DNA of 64,000 nucleotides, taken from positions 273,499 through 337,498 of the forward strand of contig NZ_KB235903.1 in NCBI RefSeq assembly GCF_000332155.1, read 5' to 3'. Below the pieces are notes generated by a model. That model had not been told where the DNA came from. It ran no database searches and was given only the letters and a program-made list of their open reading frames with translations. The number at the start of each line of letters is the position of its first letter. Within the stretch, counting starts at the first letter, position 1. Positions 26,634-34,603 of the stretch are shown here, in pieces. Source of the DNA: Kamptonema formosum PCC 6407 (GTDB taxonomy: Bacteria > Cyanobacteriota > Cyanobacteriia > Cyanobacteriales > Microcoleaceae). The position numbers were made by a program, and so were the translations under genes.

Positions 26634-26949
26634 ATATTACCTCTGCTGAATTAACAACTTTTTCTCGGAAATAGCGGCTCAATTCCTCCGCAGTTCGCAA
26701 ATCCACTTTTCGCCCCAATATTTCAGTTAGCTCAATTTCCATTCCTGCTAACCCAAAAAAACCGGGGCATTTCTCTTGCATAAATTCTACCAGCACATCA
26801 ACATCACTATCTGGTCTAAAATCGCTCCGTAAAACTGAGCCAAAAAGTGATAGTTTACTAATGTGGTTTCTCTGGCAAAAATCAGCGATCTTATCCTCAC
26901 TAATCTTGATCGGAAGTTGCTGGTATTTTTCTTGGGATACTATTTGCAT
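26620..26949 (-). CDS. mntA: MntA-like minimal nucleotidyltransferase antitoxin
   Basis: This is a 109-residue minimal nucleotidyltransferase with [20 protein letters not shown], the GSx10DxD active-site motif. In characterised pairs MntA adds AMP groups to the HepT tyrosine to neutralise it. The preceding residues ISKLSLFGS fit the family. The overlap with hepT indicates co-translation. A perfect short palindrome at 26973-26989 lies 24 bp upstream of its ATG and is a candidate operator. The third conserved Asp is plausible in [11 protein letters not shown]. Confidence 0.88.
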   Translation of the reverse strand: MQIVSQEKYQQLPIKISEDKIADFCQRNHISKLSLFGSVLRSDFRPDSDVDVLVEFMQEKCPGFFGLAGMEIELTEILGRKVDLRTAEELSRYFREKVVNSAEVIYVYR

Positions 26950-26972
26950 ATTGTTGTAATCAATAATTATCT

Positions 26973-26989
26973 GATGATATTATATCATC
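26973..26989. promoter_or_regulatory. Palindrome GATGATATTATATCATC upstream of mntA
   Basis: The two 8-base arms GATGATAT and ATATCATC are perfect around a central T. Its place just before the antitoxin gene suggests an operator for autoregulation or a promoter; this is inference. Confidence 0.4.
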
Positions 26990-27038
26990 TAGTTCTTGAC
27001 ATTAATTAAACCTTGTGCCAGAATCTAAAAACATAATG

Positions 27039-27950
27039 CTAACTTGGCCATACTCTTGGCAAACAAACGGGGCGATCGCGCATTTCCAGCCGCAGCAATT
27101 GCCAAACCGCAATAAACCAACGTCTCGCCTCAGCAGTTGATGAACCGCGATATCGGCACAATAAGCCATCTGTAAGGCGCGTCACCCCTACGGATGGCTG
27201 AGTTCTGACACCATCACCGTCATCGGCAAGGCGAGTATTTTGCCACAGCGATCGCTCCCCCTGGCTAAGCCTACGCACCTTTTCCACTATCTCCGTAGTT
27301 GCGGGTTCCCCTACCCAAGCGAGGCTGGCCGCTACAGGGTGTCCCCCTAAGCCATGCTCGCTTTCGAGCATTTCTTCACCCTTGAGTAATTGCCTGTCAA
27401 TCCACAGAGGACGACCTTGCTGCCAGACTTCAACGTGCGATCGCCACTCTCCCGACACAAATCTTTCCCCCCTAGCACTGCGCCCAAATCGCGTAATTTC
27501 CCACAGCAACAAGCTTGCTCCTAGCTCTAATTCTATCCGCAAATCTTGGCGGTAAATCGCCCCAGCAAATACAATTGTTTCCTGCGGCAACCATTCTAAA
27601 TTAGCATTCGCAGCCAGCTTTATTCTAATACTTTGTCTAGCTTCTAAACCGCTACTGCGATAAATCTTACCAGCGGCGGCAGTAGTTATTAAAGTTTTAG
27701 CATCCGCTTCTAACTGGAAATTCATCGAAAGGCTATCCCCTCCCACAACTCCTCCAGCCGTATGCAAAATTACGCTGTGACAAACCTCTTTTCCTTCAGG
27801 ATAAAACGGACGTTGCACCTTTAACGGCGCTTGTACTTGATTGCGAATAATTTGAGTAGCACCCTGGCGATACCCATAGACTAAATCAAGATGGCCGTGC
27901 CATCCCTCAACCAATTTATTAACAGCCTGTCCGACTAAATTTTCAGTCAT
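27039..27950 (-). CDS. ureD: Urease accessory protein UreD
   Basis: This is a 303-residue UreD/UreH chaperone that helps to load nickel into apo-urease with UreF and UreG. It contains RPFYPEGKEVCHSVILHTAGGVVGGDSL, LITTAAAGKIYRS and EWLPQETIVFAGA, conserved across the family. The ATG at 27948-27950 is preferred to the TTG just upstream. It is the first gene of the minus-strand unit and diverges from the formamidase gene across a 420-bp regulatory gap. It is separated from mntA by 89 bp. Confidence 0.93.
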   Translation of the reverse strand: MTENLVGQAVNKLVEGWHGHLDLVYGYRQGATQIIRNQVQAPLKVQRPFYPEGKEVCHSVILHTAGGVVGGDSLSMNFQLEADAKTLITTAAAGKIYRSSGLEARQSIRIKLAANANLEWLPQETIVFAGAIYRQDLRIELELGASLLLWEITRFGRSARGERFVSGEWRSHVEVWQQGRPLWIDRQLLKGEEMLESEHGLGGHPVAASLAWVGEPATTEIVEKVRRLSQGERSLWQNTRLADDGDGVRTQPSVGVTRLTDGLLCRYRGSSTAEARRWFIAVWQLLRLEMRDRPVCLPRVWPS

Positions 27951-28234
27951 CAATTATTTAGAGTTTTAAAAGAGCGAATATCAATCATCTACCAATAGAG
28001 TTCACTTAAGATTGTCATTGCGAGGAACGAAGCAATCTGGGTGTCTATTTTTTATGGATTTTCCCTCTTGGTATCTCCGAGCTGAACTGTATTGACCAAT
28101 ATACCATAACTGCTCTATCACAATTGTAAAATTTATCTATAGCGCGTCTAAATAAGTTTTATAACCCACTTACTTCTTTAGCTAATACTTGATTTTGGAA
28201 AAAGCCAAAGGCAAGCAATTTAGATTGATATTTA
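27951..28234. other. Left part of the ureD-fmdA divergent intergenic region
   Basis: No gene is visible. At about 28013-28038 there is a decayed half of the GTCATTGCGAGC palindromic element known from 57621 and 61142 (here attgtcattgcgaggaacgaagcaatctggg). The remainder is AT-rich and should contain the ureD promoter, but no clear boxes can be chosen. Confidence 0.55.
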
Positions 28235-28253
28235 TGTAATGATAATCATTATC
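28235..28253. promoter_or_regulatory. Fur-box-like palindrome
   Basis: TGTAATGATAATCATTATC matches the 19-bp Fur consensus GATAATGATAATCATTATC at 17 positions. It lies 118 bp before the fmdA start. A Fur-family repressor could bind here; the regulated gene could be fmdA or the divergent ureD. Confidence 0.55.
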
Positions 28254-28286
28254 TCAAACAATCTTATTTATAATTAAACTTATTTT

Positions 28287-28300
28287 GTAAAAAAAGTTAC
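28287..28300 (+). promoter_or_regulatory. NtcA-type site GTA-N8-TAC upstream of fmdA
   Basis: GTAAAAAAAGTTAC is a perfect GTA-N8-TAC, the palindrome bound by the nitrogen regulator NtcA in cyanobacteria. The best -10-like hexamer, TACAAT at 28334-28339, is 33 bases further on, which is longer than the 20-24 bases of standard NtcA-activated promoters. The motif fits the nitrogen-scavenging role of the flanking genes, but binding is not shown. Confidence 0.5.
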
Positions 28301-28370
28301 ATTTATCAACTTTAAAATCGGCAAAGATGCCCATACAATGTAAAAATCACTAATTAAAGGGGTGCAGACT

Positions 28371-29546
28371 ATGCCTCAAGTTCTCTTCAAAGTTGACTTG
28401 ACTAAACCAATGTCCGAACAGGAATTAGTGGGTCATAATCGGTGGCATCCAGATATTCCAGCAGTTGCTTCTGTTAATCCTGGTGACGTATTTCGCATCG
28501 AATGTAAAGACTGGACAGACGGGCAAATTAAAAATGATGATAATCCCGATGACATTCGCGATGTAGACTTAACAGTAGTTCACGTTTTGAGCGGGCCAAT
28601 TTACGTTAACGGCGCACAACCTGGGGATATTCTTGTTGTCGATCTCCTTGATATTGGAGCTTTACAAGGAGATGAATGGGGATTTACAGGGATTTTTGCT
28701 AAAGAGAATGGGGGCGGATTCTTAACCGAACATTTTCCAACTGCTGCTAAAGCAATTTGGGATTTACAGGGGATTTATACCAGTTCGCGACACATTCCTA
28801 ATGTCCGATTTGCAGGCATTACTCATCCTGGTTTAATCGGCTGTGCTCCTTCTCAAGAATTGCTAAATACATGGAATCGCCGGGAATCCGAACTGGTAGC
28901 AACAAATCCCGATAGAGTACCGCCTTTAGCAGCGCTTCCTAACCCCCAAAATGCAGTTTTGGGATCGTTAAAAGGTGCGGAATTTGAAAGAGTAGCCGCA
29001 GAAGCCGCACGGACTGTTCCCCCACGCGAACACGGCGGTAATTGTGATATTAAAAACCTGTCGCGAGGTTCCCGAATTTACTTCCCAGTTTATGTAGAAG
29101 GCGCGAAACTTTCAATGGGAGATATTCACTTTTCTCAAGGAGATGGCGAGATTTCCTTCTGCGGTGCAATTGAAATGTCTGGCTATATTGACCTCCACGT
29201 TGATATCATCAAAGGTGGCATGGAAAAATACGGGATGGTCAACCCAATTTTCAAACCGGGCCCGGTGGAACCCCGCTACTCTGAATACCTAGTTTTTGAA
29301 GGTATTTCTGTTGATGAATTTACGGGTCAGCAGTATTATATGGATGCCCATGTTGCTTATCGGCGAGCTTGTTTGAATGCCATAGAATATCTGAAAAAAT
29401 TTGGCTTTACTGGCGAACAAGCATATCTGTTGTTAAGCTGCGCTCCTGTTGAAGGTAGAATTAGTGGTATAGTTGATATTCCCAATGCTTGCTGTACTAT
29501 TGCTATCCCGACGGAAATTTTTAACATGGATATTTTGCCGTCTTAA
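28371..29546 (+). CDS. fmdA: Formamidase/acetamidase
   Basis: This is a 391-residue member of the acetamidase/formamidase family, which hydrolyses formamide or short amides to ammonia and the acid. The protein starts MPQVLFKVDLTKPM and has the conserved blocks GHNRWHPDIP, FRIECKDWTDGQI, GILVVDLLDIG-like (GDILVVDLLDIG), HGGNCDIKNLSRGS, GDIHFSQGDGEI and LLSCAPVEGRISGIVD. AAAGGGG lies 8-9 bases before the ATG at 28371, which I prefer to the GTG at 28362. It is followed by an FmdB-like zinc ribbon, as in Methylophilus fmd loci. With the adjacent urease genes it forms a nitrogen-scavenging block. Confidence 0.92.
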   Translation: MPQVLFKVDLTKPMSEQELVGHNRWHPDIPAVASVNPGDVFRIECKDWTDGQIKNDDNPDDIRDVDLTVVHVLSGPIYVNGAQPGDILVVDLLDIGALQGDEWGFTGIFAKENGGGFLTEHFPTAAKAIWDLQGIYTSSRHIPNVRFAGITHPGLIGCAPSQELLNTWNRRESELVATNPDRVPPLAALPNPQNAVLGSLKGAEFERVAAEAARTVPPREHGGNCDIKNLSRGSRIYFPVYVEGAKLSMGDIHFSQGDGEISFCGAIEMSGYIDLHVDIIKGGMEKYGMVNPIFKPGPVEPRYSEYLVFEGISVDEFTGQQYYMDAHVAYRRACLNAIEYLKKFGFTGEQAYLLLSCAPVEGRISGIVDIPNACCTIAIPTEIFNMDILPS

Positions 29547-29569
29547 TTAGTAGTAAAAACACGGCAAAC

Positions 29570-29620
29570 GTAACGCCGTCCTCTGGGCGAGTAAATCGAC
29601 CACCCAGAGGGCGGCGTTAC
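29570..29620. repeat. GTAACGCCG inverted repeat between fmdA and fmdB
   Basis: The arms GTAACGCCGTCCTCTGGG and CCCAGAGGGCGGCGTTAC differ at one position and enclose about 15 bases. The terminal gtaacgccg/cggcgttac recurs at 47289-47339, so this is a dispersed palindrome rather than a unique terminator. Confidence 0.65.
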
Positions 29621-29679
29621 GAGGAAATTTTGTGAATCATTAAACTTTTAACATCCTAAATCTCAAAGTCAAAATAAAT

Positions 29680-29943
29680 ATGCCTCTTTACGATTTTCGC
29701 TGTGAAACTTGCGGTCTATTTGAGAAATGGCGGGCTCTTGCAGAAGTAGATAGTCCTGTGGTTTGTCCTACCTGCGAAACGGTTGCTAAACGTATCTTTT
29801 CGCCACCGATGATTTTAACTGGAAAGTTGAGATTGAAAGCTGAGGAAAATAAGGAACCGCAAGTGATTAAGCGTTCTGAGGAACCAAAACCGCAGGGGAA
29901 TCGCGAACACCGAGGGGGACGACCTTGGATGATTGGTCACTGA
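29680..29943 (+). CDS. fmdB: FmdB-type zinc-ribbon protein
   Basis: This is an 87-residue protein with the FmdB/CxxC_CxxC_SSSS zinc-ribbon domain: MPLYDFRCETCGLFEKW followed by VVCPTCETVAKRIFS. The last 35 residues are charged and disordered. FmdB was described as a putative regulator of formamidase expression, and here it lies 133 bp after fmdA on the same strand. The ribbon is also found in many uncharacterised proteins, so a regulatory role is inferred from context. Confidence 0.85.
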   Translation: MPLYDFRCETCGLFEKWRALAEVDSPVVCPTCETVAKRIFSPPMILTGKLRLKAEENKEPQVIKRSEEPKPQGNREHRGGRPWMIGH

Positions 29944-30101
29944 TGGTTAGGGGTGCGATTTAGAGCAAAAGCCCTTTACTGAAGATGTTAAGGCAAAACT
30001 TAATCATTGCATTGACAAAATAGGGGAGAATTAAGTTGCGATCGCACACTCGATTAGCCAGTCAAACTAATAACTCCCTTCATTAACACATCAGCCTTGT
30101 T

Positions 30102-31202
30102 ATGTCAATCAAAAAAATACTTTCTATAGTTCTGTTAGTCTTTATTCCCATTTCCATAGCCGCTGACCTTTTACATTGGGGTACCCTCACAGTTTTCATC
30201 ACATCTGCCTTAGCCATCGTCCCCCTTGCCATTTGGTTAAGCACTGCAACCGAAGAAGTTGCCATCACCACAGGCCCTTCTATTGGCGGTTTATTAAATG
30301 CAGTCTTTGGCAATGCTACCGAATTAATTATCGCCTTAGTTGCCTTAAAAGCAGGCTTAGTTGACATTGTTAAAGCCAGCATTACCGGAACTATTATCAG
30401 TAACTTACTCCTGGTTATGGGACTTTCAATGCTATTAGGAGGAATCCGCTACAAAGAACAAGAATTTAAGCCAATTATCGCCCGCGTGAATGGTTCCACT
30501 ATGACTCTAGCCGTGATTGCCATTCTGTTACCGACAATGGTAATCTATACTTCAAATGGAGTAGAGCCATCAGCTATTCGCAATCTATCGCTAATAGCAG
30601 CAATTGTGTTAATTACAGTTTATGGTTTAACGCTGCTATTTTCCTTGAAAACTCACAGCTATCTTTACGAAGTCGGATTAGTAGAATTAGAATCAGAAAA
30701 TCATCACGATGGCGCTACAGAATCCGCAGAACATAAACCCAATTTGTGGCTGTGGGTTGGGGTTTTAGTAATATCAACAATTGCCGTAGCCTTTGAATCA
30801 GAAATCTTTGTCGGCGTTGTGGAAGAAACTACAAAAGGTCTAGGTTTGACACCACTTTTTACAGGCGTAATTCTTTTACCCCTAGTTGGCGGTGCGGCAG
30901 AATATGTAACTGCGGTGGGAGTAGCAATGAAAAATAACATGGATTTATCAGTTTCAGTGGCAATGGGTTCTAGTTTGTTAGTTGCCCTGTTAGTAGCGCC
31001 GATTTTAGTTTTAGTTGGGTTAGTAATTAATCAACCAATGGATTTAAACTTCAATCCTTTTGAAGTAATTGCCGTTGCGATCGCTGTTACAATTGCTAAT
31101 TTGATCAGTCTTGATGGTCGTTCTAATTGGTTAGAAGGAGTCCTACTGTTGGCAACTTACATTGTTTTAGCCGCAGCTTTCTACTTTCATCCAATTTCGT
31201 AA
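30102..31202 (+). CDS. cax: Calcium/proton exchanger (Cax family)
   Basis: This is a 366-residue cation antiporter of the CaCA superfamily with about 11 membrane spans. The two inverted alpha-repeats are clear: GNATELIIALVALKAGL near 65-82 and GGAAEYVTAVGVAMKNNMDL near 265-285, with the catalytic acidic residues Glu in ATEL and AAEY. An acidic loop (ESENHHDGATESAEH) separates the halves as in Cax proteins. It exports Ca2+ from the cytosol in exchange for H+. The start MSIKKILSIVLL leads directly into the first helix. It is monocistronic. Confidence 0.9.
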   Translation: MSIKKILSIVLLVFIPISIAADLLHWGTLTVFITSALAIVPLAIWLSTATEEVAITTGPSIGGLLNAVFGNATELIIALVALKAGLVDIVKASITGTIISNLLLVMGLSMLLGGIRYKEQEFKPIIARVNGSTMTLAVIAILLPTMVIYTSNGVEPSAIRNLSLIAAIVLITVYGLTLLFSLKTHSYLYEVGLVELESENHHDGATESAEHKPNLWLWVGVLVISTIAVAFESEIFVGVVEETTKGLGLTPLFTGVILLPLVGGAAEYVTAVGVAMKNNMDLSVSVAMGSSLLVALLVAPILVLVGLVINQPMDLNFNPFEVIAVAIAVTIANLISLDGRSNWLEGVLLLATYIVLAAAFYFHPIS

Positions 31203-31313
31203 ATCTGAGGCGGGTTTTCTAGATTTCTTGCACTTACGTAGAGACATTAGCTAACCCGTACCGACAGGAATTATGGTCAATTAGCCAGACGTGATATGAC
31301 CACGAATTTTCAT

Positions 31314-32075
31314 TTATACAGAATCAGGATCGACTCCCATTTCTCGCAACTTTGCCGCCAAACGTTCAGTTTTCTGTAACCGAGTTTGTTCTTCCTTAAT
31401 CAACTCCTCAACCAATGGCGGATTTAACATTTCATCAACAGATAAAATTAGATCGGGGAATACTAAAGATGACATTTCTTGACCAGACAAATAATCCACC
31501 TGCGTATAACTCTCTTCACCTTCAGGGAATGACAAAACCCTGACTCGCTGTTTATTTTTAGCAGGATCGCAAATCACATATTCCGGCACATTGGCTAATT
31601 CATACTCTGCTCGTTTAATTACATAATCAGCCCGCCGATCTTTACTTACCACCTCTACTACTAATAGCGGTGTTTCACTCAAATCTAGTATGCCAGAACC
31701 TGGTCGCTCAAGAATTTGTTGCCACAAACTTTGAGTGCAAACAACGACATCAGGAATGCGGGATGTGTCATTCTCTGTTCTTACTCCTACAGAAGTTTTT
31801 ACTACTAATTCAAGATTATGCTCAGCTAGATAGCGCTGCAACTTGTAAACAAAAAATTCGCAGATTGCTGTGTGTAAAGCTGTCGCTGTTGCCATTGTTA
31901 TCAATTTTCCTTTGTACAGTTCATATTTTACACCGGATTCACCTTGGTAACAACGGTACTCTTCAAAAGTCAAAGTTGATGAAGGATCGACTGCCTTTTC
32001 TTGCACAATTTCTTCTACAGATTTTTCTTTGTTTTCTTCAACAACTTCTGCAATTTCTGCCACAGATTGAGACAT
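31314..32075 (-). CDS. Uma2-family nuclease
   Basis: This is a 253-residue Uma2 (DUF820) protein with a PD-(D/E)XK-like core: SRIPDVVVCTQSLW (Asp), TPLLVVEVVSKD (Glu) and YVIKRAEYELANVPEYVICDP. An acidic leader (residues 1-35) precedes the fold, and a C-terminal helix with LQKTERLAAKLREMGVDPD is a usual cyanobacterial tail. The ATG at 32073-32075 (MSQSVAEIAEVV) is better than the longer frame up to 32132, which lacks similarity. It stands alone; function is unknown. Confidence 0.85.
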   Translation of the reverse strand: MSQSVAEIAEVVEENKEKSVEEIVQEKAVDPSSTLTFEEYRCYQGESGVKYELYKGKLITMATATALHTAICEFFVYKLQRYLAEHNLELVVKTSVGVRTENDTSRIPDVVVCTQSLWQQILERPGSGILDLSETPLLVVEVVSKDRRADYVIKRAEYELANVPEYVICDPAKNKQRVRVLSFPEGEESYTQVDYLSGQEMSSLVFPDLILSVDEMLNPPLVEELIKEEQTRLQKTERLAAKLREMGVDPDSV

Positions 32076-32187
32076 ATATTTTGTCCTATTTCTACAATTT
32101 ATTATTGTAACAAATATTAACTTAAAAGTCAAGACACTCTACAATAAAAAACCCTGACAAACCTAAAATTAGCTATTAAATTCTACT

Positions 32188-33840
32188 TTACCAAGTAACG
32201 CGATCGCGCCACCGTTCTAACATCTTTTTTCCAACCCCAGGAACCCGATCTAAATCTTCCAAAGACGAAAAAGGTTGTTGCTTTCTCGCGGCAATAATCT
32301 TTTGAGCTAATTTCGGCCCCACTCCTGGCAAAGTTTCCAACTCCGCCTGATTAGCAACATTCAAATTCACTAACTTCTTCTCAGCAGCATTAACCATTTT
32401 TCCATCAGACTTAGGTAGCGCTGCACACAGTTGCTTTTGCGCCTCAATTTTCTGCGCGATCGCGCGTGGCAAACCCAACACTACATTCTGATACAGACGC
32501 TCAAACTCCCGTTCAAAATGGGCCGCCACCGTCTCACTTTCAATCACCAAAAGGGCTTCATCATTCCCATAATTAGCGGCCTCAGTCCAGTTATGAGAAC
32601 CAGTAATGACAATTTTTCCATCCACCACCCCGAACTTATGATGCAAGCGATCGCCCTCCTGCAATTGCGGAACTCCCATAGTTGCGATCGGCTTTTGCCA
32701 AGGTCGATTTTCAGCTTCAAACTGACAATTATCAAGTAGCGCCACCCCCATCATATCCAACCCCTCACTATAAGAGCGATAGGCAAAACTAGGGTCAATT
32801 AATCCCCGAATCGCTACTCCTGCTTGAGATTTATATTCCAGAGTATTCACCAAACGCTGGGCAGAAAATACAAACAGCGCCAAATTAACCGACTTTCTAG
32901 CATTTGCCAAAGTCCGATCGATTAAACCATTACTACTTTTTTCCCAAGGAACAGTTTTCGCAGTTGGCGAAAATTGCACGGCAACAGTGACATTTCCCAG
33001 ATTAATCTGCTGTACCGATCGCAACGGCTTTTTAATCCCAAACTTACTATCTGGCTTACCCCCCGGCCCATCTCCCCACATCATGTTAAATTCTTGAGTA
33101 AAAAGCTGGGCTAATTCCCCGCTCTCAATTTTCAACAAATTATTAAGATTGCCTCGACTTGTCGCTACCCCGAAGTCTCCATGAATATCTGACGGTGTAA
33201 AATTAGCCGAAGTCACGATCAAACTTTTGCCATCGACAACAACAAACTTGTGGTGCATCAAACCACTACCTTTAGAACCATCCGCCGTATCGTCAATTAT
33301 GGGGATGCCAGCATCGCGTAAAATGACCAAGGCATCACCTTGCTTAATTTCCGCCTGATTTAAATTCCCATCCTTATCAGCATCCGCCAATTGGATAAAT
33401 TCACTATAGCGATCGCGCTCTCTCTGTGGCAATTGGCGCACCTCATCCTTCGTTAAACCACTCCAAGGGCGACTGTATGTATTTTCCACGATCGCCCTCA
33501 CCCTCACCCCCGCCGCCTGTTGCTGAGCCATTGCTCGCGCGATCGCAGGCAATCGCAACTCCTGCACCGCCACATCCACCGTCAACTGGGCACCCGCGAT
33601 CGCATCAGCAATTAGCTTCTCAAAGTCATCTCCATATCTAGTCTGTTCGCGGTAAAATTCCTTATAGAGCGAACTTTCCGACTGGTTGAAATACACCTGA
33701 AGCAAAGGATCTTGAGGCAAAGGAGCCAAACGCGGAGTTAATAGCTGAATCTGTTTTCCCCTTTGGTGACAAGCTGCGAGGCTGATTGCCACAAACAAAG
33801 CACAGCAGTAAAGTAGTTGAGTATAAGAAAATCTAGACAC
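32188..33840 (-). CDS. Lipoprotein with two PLD (HKD) motifs, EF-hand-like loop and ComEA-type HhH
   Basis: This is a 550-residue secreted or lipid-anchored protein. A signal peptide ends in the lipobox LAAC with Cys24. Two phospholipase-D motifs are present: HHKFVVVDGKSLIVTSANFT near 194 and HHKFGVVDGKIVITGSHNW near 399. An insertion near 149-161 reads DADKDGNLNQAEI, an EF-hand calcium loop. The last 55 residues form a ComEA-like helix-hairpin-helix (NVANQAELETLPGVGPKLAQKI, then VPGVGKKMLERW) that binds DNA. The combination suggests an extracytoplasmic calcium-controlled DNA nuclease, for defence, nutrient recovery or DNA uptake, but this is inference. It is a single gene. Confidence 0.85.
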   Translation of the reverse strand: MSRFSYTQLLYCCALFVAISLAACHQRGKQIQLLTPRLAPLPQDPLLQVYFNQSESSLYKEFYREQTRYGDDFEKLIADAIAGAQLTVDVAVQELRLPAIARAMAQQQAAGVRVRAIVENTYSRPWSGLTKDEVRQLPQRERDRYSEFIQLADADKDGNLNQAEIKQGDALVILRDAGIPIIDDTADGSKGSGLMHHKFVVVDGKSLIVTSANFTPSDIHGDFGVATSRGNLNNLLKIESGELAQLFTQEFNMMWGDGPGGKPDSKFGIKKPLRSVQQINLGNVTVAVQFSPTAKTVPWEKSSNGLIDRTLANARKSVNLALFVFSAQRLVNTLEYKSQAGVAIRGLIDPSFAYRSYSEGLDMMGVALLDNCQFEAENRPWQKPIATMGVPQLQEGDRLHHKFGVVDGKIVITGSHNWTEAANYGNDEALLVIESETVAAHFEREFERLYQNVVLGLPRAIAQKIEAQKQLCAALPKSDGKMVNAAEKKLVNLNVANQAELETLPGVGPKLAQKIIAARKQQPFSSLEDLDRVPGVGKKMLERWRDRVTW

Positions 33841-33944
33841 AGAACTTTAATTTTTTTAGGTCTTAAGGGTTTTAGCAATTCAAAGCTATTCGATCGTGTA
33901 AAGTTACAATGCTATTTATGAAAGGGGATAGATTTTGCGTCTTG

Positions 33945-34026
33945 TAGGACTGCCTCGAAGCCGGGAAGCATCACTGGTGCGGTAGCAGCATTCAGGGGCG
34001 TTGGTCAAACCCGACACCAGTGCTAT
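33945..34026 (+). ncRNA. Possible structured RNA (HEARO-like remnant) before the zinc-binding gene
   Basis: The 80 bases before the next start codon are GC-rich and able to fold: CACTGGTG near 33982 pairs perfectly with CACCAGTG near 34013, CTGCC pairs with GGTAG, and TGGTC with GACACCA. The sequence ends directly at a start codon. This resembles the 3' part of HEARO (omega) RNAs that precede IscB genes in cyanobacteria, but no IscB follows. I compare from memory only; a covariance search would decide. Confidence 0.35.
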
Positions 34027-34425
34027 ATGGCTAAAAGAAAACGGATTTTTCCGTGCGGTCACAAAGGATATGGTAAAACGTGCCATCGCTGCACGCAAGA
34101 GCGTCAGGCACAGGATCATCAAGTTCTGGCGATCGCAGAAAAACGAAACAAAAAACTGGAATGGGAGGCATCATTTGCCCAGGATGTCATTGATTTACGA
34201 GGACTCCCTGATTATGTAGTAGTAAAGGCACGAGCCATCATTACTACTGTCACCCACAAGAATTACAGAGAATTTGGCGGCAAGCGCCTCCGTCACAACC
34301 GTTTCATTATCAGTATCCCTGTAACACGAAACTACAGAATGCTCTGCGAAGATTGTGGCACTTTCTTGATTCCTCAAAAAGTTATATCCCACGAAGCCTA
34401 CAATGTCTGCAAACCAGGAAGTTAG
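34027..34425 (+). CDS. Small conserved zinc-binding cyanobacterial protein (DUF7682-like)
   Basis: This 132-residue protein has an N-terminal knuckle [18 protein letters not shown], which looks like a zinc site of Cys and His residues, and a second pair MLCEDCGTF near residue 115. The middle part [18 protein letters not shown] and [17 protein letters not shown] suggests a small alpha/beta domain. I recognise it as a conserved cyanobacterial family but not its function. Start at ATG 34027 directly after a structured segment, without a Shine-Dalgarno. Tandem repeats begin right after its stop codon. Confidence 0.75.
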   Translation: MAKRKRIFPCGHKGYGKTCHRCTQERQAQDHQVLAIAEKRNKKLEWEASFAQDVIDLRGLPDYVVVKARAIITTVTHKNYREFGGKRLRHNRFIISIPVTRNYRMLCEDCGTFLIPQKVISHEAYNVCKPGS

Positions 34426-34603
34426 GGGAGAGGGGGAGATGGGGAGGATGGGGGAGATGGGGAGGATGGGGAGGATGGGGAGGATGGGGGAGATGGGGGA
34501 GATGGGGAGGATGGGGGAGATGGGGGAGAGGGGGAGGATGGGACAGCAATTACCAATTACCAATTACCAATTACCAATTACCAATTACCAATTACCAATT
34601 ACC
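34426..34603. repeat. Purine-rich and ccaatta tandem repeats
   Basis: The first 115 bases are irregular ggggagat/gaggatg units, followed by nine or more ccaatta heptamers that end exactly at the next start codon. The frame stays open through them, which gives the following gene a false N-terminal extension. Confidence 0.9.

Noticed and set aside
28301-28345. A classical class II NtcA promoter for fmdA
   Set aside because: The spacing from GTA-N8-TAC to the best TAN3T hexamer is 33 bases, not 20-24, so only the site is reported.
34403-34603. N-terminal extension of the cysteine desulfurase frame ([17 protein letters not shown] type)
   Set aside because: It is encoded entirely by purine-rich and ccaatta tandem repeats; the family start MQIYLDYSATTP is at 34604.
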